Source: Acanthaster planci
Taxonomy: Eukaryota > Echinodermata > Asteroidea > Valvatida > Acanthasteridae
NCBI RefSeq assembly: GCF_001949145.1
Contig: NW_019091383.1
Span: 830,261-894,260, forward strand
Reading direction: 5' to 3'
Length of the DNA: 64,000 nucleotides
Part shown: piece by piece, positions 47,073 through 59,000 of the stretch
Position numbering within the stretch: position 1 is the first letter of the stretch
How the letters are laid out: each line of letters starts with the position of its first letter
Program-made: the position numbers and the translations under genes
The notes under the pieces: model-generated
Databases searched by the model: none
Told to the model about the DNA's origin: nothing
Seen by the model: only the letters and a program-made list of their open reading frames with translations

Positions 47073-50000
47073 TCATGTCCGATACCCGTCGTCTGTTAAG
47101 CTATTTTCTCCCCCGTTACCGTAATGCATTGACACGCCCACGGCGACCGCACCAACGGTAGTGACCGGTCCCGCGCTGATGTGGCACGCCCTGGTGCACC
47201 ACGGGAAGAGTTTGCAGATGGTCCGCCTGTACGCCACCCGGAAGTCTTTCCCGTAAGCATAGATGAACGGATTGATGGCCGAGTTGGCATGGGACAGCAC
47301 AATAAAAGCGTCGAAGATGGTGACCGACAGCACGCTGCAAGACGGGCACAGGGCCGTCCGCAAGTTGATGATGGAGAGCGGGAACCAGCACAAGGCAAAA
47401 ATGACGATGATGACCCCCACGGATTTGACCGCCTTCACGTCTCGCTTATAGGCGGAGAACCGACGCTTCCTGCGGATGTTGGAGTTGGCTATGGCAATAC
47501 CGCAGCTGACACTTGACGTGTTAGAACTCATACCACCTGCTGGGCCGATGCGTCGGAGCTGGAACGAGCAATAGAAAACAGAATCAAACACAACCAAACC
47601 AAGCTGTCGTAATCTTTATTTTTCATATTCTTTCCCTGAGGTTTAAAATTTGATATAACCCAGTGTTATAAATCTACCTTTCTGCTGCTGTGCTCAACAA
47701 CATGCAAGTGTGGCCATGCTAACATCAAACTCGAACACAAAGAGTTATAATTCACGCTTTTGAAATTTCCCAAGAAGAAAATAAGATTGTAACATAAGGA
47801 GATACGAAGACAACCCCATACAGGATTGGTCATTCTGTTCTATGATTTATCTAATCCGTTTGGATTAGTGCGCGAGAACCTGCAAACTCGGCTGTAAAAC
47901 AATGCCCTCTGCTGTATTGACCGAGGACGCATGGTGTCTATGGTTACCGAAAACTGTAAATACACCATAGTAGCGCTCCCAAAACGCAAACAGGAAACAA
48001 ACTTAACAGACATGTTTGATATCAATTTAAATTTCCAGTGTCGCCCGGCAGAGTGGTGGGCCTTACGTGAGGAGAATCGTTTCTGCAGAGTAACTCAAAC
48101 GAAGCTTATACCATCACACGATACGGCCCTGGGCCATGTTATTTATTAAGCGACGTCACTTACAAAGATCCAGGTTAAAAAACCCTACGTCATTTTACAT
48201 TACTTCTTCCCAAGCGAGTTAACCTCGTTTACCTGAAAGTACAAAAAAACGCCTTATGGACTATCCGCGCAAAGCCAGCTGAATTATTTCCGAGCCCGTA
48301 GTTACCAGGCAATTTACGCGCCGAAATTGTGTTCGCGTCAAATGGTGCTTTCGAACACATGCGGACAAAGGTCAATTTAGAAAAAAAAGCTTGATGGGAA
48401 AAAGGCCCTGAGGAGCGGAGTAGAATTTGATTGAGCAAGCGCCTTTGGAAACTTCATTTCACTAAATAAATCACTGCAAAAATTGCCGGGGACAGTTGCT
48501 TAATATCGGAGCCGGTCAGCCTGGTTTTGATGATACATTGGTTCAGGGGCCACTCGTTCATTTGTTGGTATTGTGTTGTGATCCTTCCCACTGCAGGGCT
48601 GAATTTAACTACTGTTGCCTTTCAAGGGCTGTGATTTCATTTTAAATTCAAGAGAAACTGACCAAAAGTACATTTGACGTGTGGTTGGAATGAACAATAG
48701 TTGATTGAAATTTATTGAAGAGTTAGCCTTTGACAGTAATGAATTTGTTACATGAATATGCAAAATCATACTAGAGTTAAAAAAATCAGGGACAGTAATC
48801 AGGGTTTCCAAATGCATGAAAATCAGTCATTTATCCTTCAACTGTGCTCAAATTGGCATTGGAGATTGACATTTTGCACCACGGAGCATATCCTGCAAAA
48901 ACTGCATTAATGGTGTCAAGTCCAATCACCAATCCGTGTTTGTTTCATATTACTTTGTTTTATTACCATTGCAAGGAACGATAAGTTACAGCAACAACTG
49001 ATGTCGCACAGTGTTCACAGCCAGCATTAGTCCGGTGATGGGATGTCGGACAAACACGAACGCGACAAATCTGACAGTCAACGCAAGCATGTCCACATGG
49101 CTTCGACAAAATGACTGGCTCTTTTCATTACACGATGCGCCCGATCACCCTTGGTTTGAATCTTTCCTACTGCGAAACCAAAGAAAGGGGAATGACTGTT
49201 TTCATCGAAATGGCTGACAGCATTGCACGCTGGATGAAAAGGCTTGACTTTTTTGCGGCAACTTCCCCTCCCCCAGACTGACTGAGTCACGGTAGACACC
49301 TTTTTCACCACGCCAATTTTCAGATTTGTATGACGATACTGCTTCAAGGGAACTCAAACGGCAGCTGGCCTGCAGAGATCGGCTATCCTGCCTCTCAGGA
49401 CAGCCGGGGAGATCGTGATTTTTTTTCTCTCTCTGCTTCCTCCCAGCATCTCAATTTACCGGCGCACGATGATTGACTGCGGCCGTCTGGTCGGCACGAG
49501 GAGCGGGGCGGGGGGGGGGGCGTGATTGTGAAATGTTGGTCAAGCCGATGAAATCCCAGGGAATGCGTCTTCTGTTTGGGTGTTGATATTGAGATATGAT
49601 ATTGTGTTCTGCCTTCGACAGGACCCAGCATGGAGGCCGAATAGTGGTGATACGTGAGTGACACTCTATTTGTTTGTGTGATAGTGAGGGAAATGTTGAG
49701 CGGGTAAAAGTTCAACGCAGTTTCTTTGAACTTTTGATGCAGTCCAACTCAGTCAAGAGGCAACAGAACCCCGGATGAATGCGAAGGGCCAAAGCTTGAA
49801 CCACCTGATAGATTTCCCTGTTACCAAATTCCAAACCACAGCGTGATTTTGAAAGATACCGGTACTGCCACGAAAGTAGACTTTGTTACTCTGGCGAATA
49901 AATGAGAAAATTAGCGAATGAATAAAACATATTTCAGCAAAATAAAGAGGCAATCGTAAGCAATATCACATCATCGTTCCTCGTGGCAAAGTGACAGTCC

Positions 50001-53000
50001 GGAACAAAAAAAGATGGAAGAAATCCAATCACGTAAGAGGGACTGCTTTTGACGGACTCTCAGCAAGTTCATTCAGAAGGTTTTGCAAAGTTGTGTGGCT
50101 CTTTAATCTTTCCTTTCGCACGATGGTTTCAACTTTTCAACTCAACCTGGGTTGAGCTTTCATTTTGACCGAGGACTGCGCAGTTTTTGCGCCGTAAGCT
50201 TGGACGCCATGAGCTTAATTGAGTCGTGCCTAAACCCCGGCATTAGCTGATAATAGAGGGGCCAAGCATTCATGACGTCATAGCACGCGGATGCTGAGAT
50301 AATGGCGCGATGTCTTTCACGGAGAGCTCTTGAATATTGAGGGAAGTCCTTGAACTTCACATTCTTAGTCTAATCATGTAAAAGGCGCCCTAATCTGACC
50401 AATAAAGTACATGTACTGAAAACTTTCAGTCATGGCAAGTAAGCGCCAGTGTTGCCAGTTGCTGGTTTGGTCAGGTAAAGAAGTTTGAACACTATGCAAA
50501 AATTGTGCAAACAAACACTTCACGTCATGGGATTAGTTATTATGATATAGGTGAAGAACAGAAGTATTCGGCCAAGGAAAGATAGACACGTATAATGCAA
50601 CTCAGACCGTCCCTCTTAAACAGTGGAAACGGCAGTGATTAAGAACCGTATTCAGCGAGTTAGAACAAATGTCCGGATGTTTCCTACTGCAAAAGACTTC
50701 TAAGATTACGGGCTACCAAGCACAACAATACGCATATTCAATCAGTTACCGTGCGAGGTGCGCAATGAAAGTTACCATTTTTCATGACCAAAGGGGTTTA
50801 ATGTGTTTTCCTCTTAGGAAGAGCCAGATGAATTCAAATATTAGATTCACATGATTAGATGGTTGTCCTAAATTTTGTTCAAAACTAACTCGGATATTGT
50901 TTCTCCTACATGTAAAAGGTGGAGATAAAACATCGTCAAAAGTTGTCATTTCATTCGATGAAGACCTAAAAAAAATAGAACAGACAACCCCACCTCCCCG
51001 TGAGTGGCAGATTAATTTTATGGAAACAACTGACAGCAGGTGGTGCGTCGAAAATCATTTATCAGAGGCAACAACTCTCAATCAAACCACCCGCCCCCAT
51101 TTTTAACATAAAACTGCAGCCCGAGAGGAGACTACGTTCGTGTATTACTGAAGCTGACTCCAATCAAGTACGCGATGCATGGTCAGCTGCACTGCTATAA
51201 GAAGTAATGCCCGATTAGTAAGAGCTTTGGAGGATAGAAAATGATAACGGTCCAATGATATACTTTACGATCGAAAATTTATAAACTTTCGATAATGTTT
51301 GAGTGGTTTTATAAATAAGAGGTCAAAGTAAGAACCATCCGAATCGTAAGTGTGACTTCACTTCTTTTAAACCACGCCCACTGCACATAGAGTTACATGT
51401 ACACGGTACGGGAAGTTAACGCGCAACTTGGGTTTTCGACCAATGGGAGCCTGTAATCAGTAGTGCGTCCGCGTGTATGGCGAAGTCACGAACCGGATAG
51501 TTTTGATACTGCAGGAAAACAGTGAAAAGTGACACCAATTTCGGAGGGCTGTGATGAGTGGGTCGAAGACCTTTGGTATACTTTTTAAAAATGGGCAATT
51601 TTTGCAGACCAAGGGTAACGAAATACATATCAAATGCCAAGACACGTGGATGAATTTTTTCCATTCAAACACTGTTGCAGTGCTGTCCATGCCATTTTTG
51701 GGTCCCATGTCACTTTCCGTCTCTCACCATGAGAGTATTAATTACAAAGATAAAGTTTCTGGTATATCATATTAAAGCATATCACAACACTGCTTTATTA
51801 TATACAGAGGACTCTTGGATGAGTTCTTGTTGATTTATAATATGTATTTTATACTGGGATCCTTCCACTTTTTGAAGAGTGCAGGGGGAATTCGAGTCCA
51901 TCAGTAAAACCGAATGGCACACTCGCAAACCCAATTGTGCATCGTGGTTTATTTATCTTTGTTTAAATTATTTATAGCATTTTCAATGATGGGCGTAAGC
52001 TTCGAACTGTCAACACAGTTTGTCAGTAACACCTGTCATGAGCCGGTTTCAGAAACGTTCATCAACAAATGGAGATGCAGATCGGATGAAAATCCGTGCT
52101 GGGGAAATCAGGCGTCATATAAACTGCTTCTGGGGCGCGCCGGTCGAGTTTGGAGTTCGTGTCTGAATTGTCTGAATTGTAACAATAAAGGCCAGCGACC
52201 CAAAGATAAACTTTTTAATGAATTTGTTTGTTGTCCATCTTTGCTTTGAGTCAGACGGCATGCACGGCATTTGACGTTAAGCTATACGTTAACCTAGAAG
52301 TTGAGAGAAGAAAATTTTGGCGCTCTCTAAAATGGACCAAACTCTTCCCAGGTCACGGTGATCACTTTATTTTTCGCCCTCGTCTGTAACAGTTTATAAT
52401 AAAAACTGTGTTTTATGGGACATGTCATCATTGTTGATTATACAACTGGATCCGTGCCGTACGTGCGCTGGTTGCTTCGAGGTTGGCTTTGGCTACCACG
52501 ACGAACATAATTAACCCCTGACCAGTTTCCCAAAATAGTTGACCTTTAACCTTTCCGTGACGCGCCAGGCTGCTCATTCGTTGAGGGGGACTCGTCAATG
52601 TATCAATCCGAAATTCCCAATGAGTTGGGCGATGATGGAGCACAGACACACAGACAAGAGTCGTACAGTGCCCGATTAGTACTCGGGACCGGCTAAAAGC
52701 TGCTAACATTGCGTTTTCTTGTCGAAAAAACAATTGACCTTTTGAAACAGTTGAAAATTATTTTCTTTTGATAAAATGGTAGATCTGATTCCTCTTTATT
52801 ATTTCAAATGATTATCCCATCACACAAGATACCGGCTTCCGGTGTAAATCAATGCTTTGAAGACACGAATTCAATTTTGCTTCGCATCACGTCTGATTAA
52901 TAGCAGTACACTACAACATGACCCTGCCTTCCTTAAAGTCAAACGCAAATCTGACATGCCACAGTAGACCTAATGAACCGTTATTTTTTGTCTCTCCATT

Positions 53001-56000
53001 TTCACCTGAGGTTTCCTTTCCGGTCAATGTGCCGTTGTGCATTCATTGGTAAACTTTAACTCATAAAAATGGCGTTGATTACAAGCCGAGGCGACTCCAA
53101 TCTTAATGGCGAACCGGTATTCAGTGTCACACTAGACGACTGTCACTCAGTAACCGTTGCGCGGCTGTCGGAGTGCTGCGTGTCGTTGTCAACGGCCGTC
53201 TCCGCATCATCGTGTATAGGCGTGGCTGCCTTGCAGAAACGCCGTCCTATCATTAATCTCGTTAATGGAATCATTTTGGCTGCACCGAACTTTGTACATT
53301 TTTTTAGAAAACCGAGCCATATCATTTCGGTCGGTCTAATCTATTAAATTTAGCGCCTAATTAACGATAAATGCAACCGATAAATTCAATGGGGCATTAC
53401 TGAAAACGTTAACACGAAATCTGGTGACTCGTGTCGGTTATTGACAGAGAGGCTGCTGGCTGCAGCAAAGAAGCTAAGTTGCATTTTACATTAACGCTGT
53501 ATGATATTTTGAATTGCACGCGTTTGTAAAAAAACAAACACTAAACATTTGAGCACGCGGTGCGTTTAGACGTGAACGAGTTTAGCATGGAAAGTGTTTA
53601 TCATCGGGACATTAAACGTCTGTTTATAGCGGCTTAAAACGTGAATTCCATTATTTCCCGCCAATACTCTTTTGTGCCGATGCAGTTCAAATCTCATGTT
53701 GCAAGTGGTTAATTTAAGCTGATATAACATATGGATGCAGAGGAGATAATCACTTGATTATCACACCAACAATGAACACTGCAGTTAGTTGATACGTTCA
53801 GTTCTACCGCCCATCAGCATTTAAAGGTGCGTTCGAGAGGCTACTCGCGTTAACACGAGGATACTCGTGAGCGTTCGAACCGCTGGAATACGACCCTAGG
53901 GTCAGCGAGAGTATACTCTCGCTAAAGGGGGATTATGCTCCTGTACCCGAAAGCTATGCGCACGCATCCTACTCGTGTTAACAGGAGTAACCGCGTGAAC
54001 GCACCCTAAGAGACGAGAAGTTGCAAATGTAGAGAAATTGTATATCCGGCAAGAAATGAGACTGTGGGGTAGGCCTACCCATGCAACATATCCAATTGCT
54101 ATACACTCTCTAGACTGTTGTTATCTAACACCCCCCCCCCATCAGATGTCTGAAAAGAATTCCTCAGATTCCAGTGAGACAATGACCAACACAAAGCGGG
54201 GGGGGGGGGTTCTCTCCGTCTCGTACCTTGCTTCATGAGAAATTGGACTGATCAGAGTTGCAACTATTTGTTTCTTACACAGGTTGGTGCATATAACGAG
54301 CAGAAATATTTCAGCATCTGGGGTGGGTGATAATATAATTTTCTGCCAAAAAATAAGGTCTGTCAGCAGCATTTCAACCATTCTTGTTCCCGTGTTAAGT
54401 TGTAGCAGTTGTCTTAATTGCCAATCTTCACGTCACTGCGTATGACTTGAACACGTGTTTGTCATCGTTACCTAATAATGTGCAGTTAGTAAACACGGCA
54501 CCCTTTATAAACGTGTCCAAGTGTATGAAAAAGTGTTATGGCCTGTACACTTGTTTAGGCGTTTAAGTAATAAACACACAAATGGGTTTGTAATTCAATA
54601 GTGTTTAAAAACCTAACATACGCTAAACACATCTATATATCTAATCATAAACATATGTCCTGTTTATTAAATAAAATAGTGTGTTCATCATATAAACATG
54701 TCGTATGTGTTTATTTATAAACATGTCAAAATGTTTAAAAAGTGTTACAGATTCGTGTTTTGAAGTTAAACGCTTGGTTTTTAGAGTGGCAATTATCAGG
54801 AACGTAGTTTTGCAGTGTTTTACCAACGGACACGTAGACGGTATGCTTTTAAAGAGTTCATTTCAAGACTTCTTGTCCAGGTAGTAATCATTTACCTGGT
54901 TCATGCAGTGAAAGGAAAGATTATTCTGCTGAAATGGACGTGCACTGCTTCAGTTTTCTCTTGAACAGTTGTGATACCATCATCCAGGATTACCGGCACC
55001 AAAGTGAAGACTTTGTAAGAAAGGGCGCGTAAATCATGCCATCTTCTTGAACCGATAAGCATCGTTTGTCAATATACTGAGAATCTATTTGGAGATAGAT
55101 TGGCTTCATATATGGAGACACCATCACTGCCAAGCATCGCCTTGGTTTGTTGGGCTTTCAGGAGAGGGTTTTAATACACGACTTGGAATGATGAACAAGG
55201 GGCAAACCGTCAGTCCGACATCCAGTACCGTCGTTGAAGGAATATCAACACTCGAAAGAGAAATTTTGAAATTCGAACGACATTACGTACAAGGGTTTAG
55301 TACTCCAAATAGGAAGACGACGCGACATGGCAGCGTTATTACGCCAGCGTTTCACACTAAAAGCAGTGAATCAGATCTGGGGCAGCATGAAATACAAGCC
55401 CTCTTACAACTGTCTATGTGCATTAGCTAGCCTTTAAACACTTCGCTGTTATAGTTGGACCATTGCGATGGATCGGTCTTTAAGACTACAGAGGGGCAAA
55501 TCTGATTCAGATCCTGTATGGTCCCCGATGGGGCCTGACCCGATCGATCTTATATGGGACTCGGAGTTCCGGAACCAATAAAAAATTTGACTCGATTGGT
55601 AAAATATTAATTTCAAAAATATCATATCATATAAAGTGACTATTATAGATTTTCTGTAAAGTTGTGGTCCCCATGAAATGAGACAAACTTTCCAGGAAAG
55701 GGGCCAACCTGTTGTCGAAATTAATGATCCGTCATTTTGAAAGCCAAAAATAATCCGGACAGTGTTTCCTGTGTCTTGTCTTGCACTGTAGCACTAGCAG
55801 TGTATTTTTTGGAGTATTGCTGACTCTATAAAGGGTCTAAAAATCTGACTTGGAACTAGAGGATTTATCTTGTAGTCACTATCAATACAATTTCATTAAG
55901 GCTTACAAGATTTAAGAAGAATGAAATTCGTGTAGTTTAATGCAACATTCTTGGCAGCCGTTCAAGCAGCGTCATTTTAATGCTGTCCAGACAAAAGTAG

Positions 56001-59000
56001 GCATATGTAGGAAAAGGACAATATTTCAGGGCGTGGAATCACCAACTGCAACACAAATTAGCCCGAATTCTCCAACGACCGTGTTTGTACAATGTATAGG
56101 AAGACGAGATATGACTTGTCTCCACCAGCCGGTGGGGTTTCCTGGAGATGTAATGACTTGGACTGTCACAGTTAGTCTGTCAGCTCTAGTTTGTAAGTTG
56201 GACCCTTGAATTTTGTTTCTGTCAATGAAACGTTTTTACCGTTCCACTGTTTGAGAGCCTCTGATCAGTTGATATACCTGTGCGCGTGGCAATGGCAGGG
56301 TGCTGTTTCGTGAGTAAACCGCACGAGTGCTAAAAAGTGTTCAAGGTAACCCCTACTACACCTGTCCACATTTGTATTTTCTTTCGTCCGTCAGTTGTGC
56401 TTTCGAGAGAGGCGTAGAAAGGCCACAACCAGAAAATTTTAATCGTTTTGTCCCGCCTCGACGAATTATTCCGTTGGAGAGTTTATATCCGGGGAGTTAG
56501 CTATCTGGCCACGGCGAGTCATATATGGCGCGGCGTATGAATATCCTGCTGAGGATGTAAACAGTCTATAGGGAGCCCTTTTGGTACAATGTGTCGTTAG
56601 GGTGAAGCAGGATGACAGCGGGATTGGATTGCTTTGAACTTGGTTTCCAACGAGAGGAAATCTTAGTTTTCAAAATGTTGTGCTCCGCCACCCCCCAGGA
56701 AGAACAGTTCGTGGAAATCTGATGGGGATACCTGCAAAAAGAATACGGGATTGATGAATACATTACATGAATGATTACATTAGTGATCCGTTTCGCTTAT
56801 TTGTGTTACACAGAATGTAAATGTTCGCTGTAATTAGAAACCAGTGTTTCAACAGACCAGAAATTCGCCTCCACGATGAAGGGGCTTTTGGAAAGGCTTG
56901 CTTGAAGATAAAGGGAAAGATTGTCTCGAACATGAAGGTAGCCATTTGTATGAAAATGAGTTTCATGATCTTATTTATCCTTTCATACATTTACAATTAT
57001 TAGTTTATTCATCATTGCTGGCTTGTTCTTCAAATTGCCTGCTTAGACCAAAAGAGAATTTCGCCTATATAAATTTGTGTTTAGAAAGGTTTTCATGGAT
57101 GATTAAGTGCTTTATATGTTTTTCTCTTTTGTGTAGATATGGTTTTGTCAATATGCAAAATATTCAAAACCTTAAATATAAAAACTTTCTTCTGTACAGA
57201 ATAATGAAGCCAGACATTGTAAAGCAATTTCTCAATGCGTTCTTACAATAACAAACTGTGCATGTATTACATTAGACTATCCGATTTGAGCACAACTTTC
57301 GCCCCCTCGTCAAACAAAAAAAAATGGATTAATTGAACTTTGCCCGACGGAGATCGACGTGTACGTCTAATTTGAAAAGATTCAATCAAAATGATTTCAC
57401 CAAGAGTGTAGCTGATTTTGCAAAAAAATCTGAATGTGAAGAGGTGGCAATTATGCGTCAAAGTCGTCTCGTCGTGAAAACAGTGGCGTAACTACGGGGG
57501 GGGGGCACGTGCCCGACAGTGGATGCCCGCGCCCCCTATAAACCTCTGTTGGGTTTATAGAGCTATGCACCTGCAGCTTCCTTCCAAAAAAATGCTTGCA
57601 TACGCGCGTGAAAATGGTGACGATATCTGGCTGCGGCTAGATAAACTCGACGCGGCCAGATAGTAAATCGCCGTAGCCAGATAAATAGTCGCTGCAGCCA
57701 GATAGAACTTGGGAAGCATTTGTGTTTGGTTGTGGTTCTTCTGTGCTTCCGTATGTTTTGATCTTACCACACCAAAGCATTTGGGGTTGAGGCCACACCA
57801 TTATGGCTTTGGGATCATTTTAGCGATCCTCTCGTCAGTAATTAGCGTGGGACAATTTCTGATTACCACCCATTGTTGGGTTTATTTAAATACATGGAAA
57901 TCATTGTGATATAAAAGAATCGAATTCCCCCCTCCCTCTCTAATGAGGAATTGTGTCTAACGTCTGTGACCGCGTGTAGTCGCCAGGTTATATCTCCACC
58001 AATGGGCTCCGAGCTGGACCAAGAGTGATGAGCACACGGAAGCTCCTTTGGCACTAACTGCGCATCGCTGGTTCACGATAAAACATGAAATGCAAGCGTT
58101 GCATTGTTACCAACAACATGAACGTTCTCGACCCGTTATGGCTCTTTAAAGCCGATGGGGGGGTGTTCTTTTCACGGCGGATTGTCAAGTCTGATTGGTT
58201 TTCACGGTAAGTGGCAAAATAAGGGACCTTGCGACTATCCGGTCACCGATCGTGTAAGCCTACTTCATAAACTTGAAAACATAAGATTTTTTCCCAGGTG
58301 TGTGTGTACCAATGAGCTATCTTCACAAACGTACAGTAAATCAATTGGCCCTCATGATGGTCTGAATAACTGAGCATTTTGGGGTACAAAACCATGCCCG
58401 CGGCAACACATTTTTCTAAGGGGGTGCTAAGGTTGTAAAATCATAAATATCTAGGGTTTTTCGGTGGATCTCTGACATTGGTGAGTTTGATTAGGTTTGT
58501 AGCTTGACGTGGTCAAAGTTGGGGGGGGGTGCTATTTTGTACACCAGCTATCCGGTCCAAAAAAGTTAGGGGTACTTCAGCACCCACGGCATCCCCCGTT
58601 CCCGCGGGCTTGCACGATACAGAATAGAAGGAATAATGTGGTTGCCTTCTGCAGAAGAACAAACCTACTCAATGTCCGATTTCATCAGTTAATATTTTTG
58701 CTTCCAAGCCTAAATGAAATCTGCATGCGTGGCATGGATCCTGCCGATGCAATCTTGTTTGAACAGCCAGCGTTGAGTTCTTCTGTTGAAAGCATATTTA
58801 CACACCTGTTTGTAAAGGGCGTTTACATATCGCTTGAGTTTCCGTTGATTAGCAGCATGCCTGCATGCGGCAGGCAAAGGCCGAATTACTCCCGGCTTTT
58901 TTGTTTGCTGCGCTATTTCCACTGCCCGCATTCCTTGGAGTGGATACTTGCTCTAACCGATTCAAACTGTTTTGCCAGACGGCAAATTTCCCCCAAATGG

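Noticed and set aside
55089..55430. 113-codon plus-strand frame
   Set aside because: Not recognised, and no conservation evidence available from one sequence.
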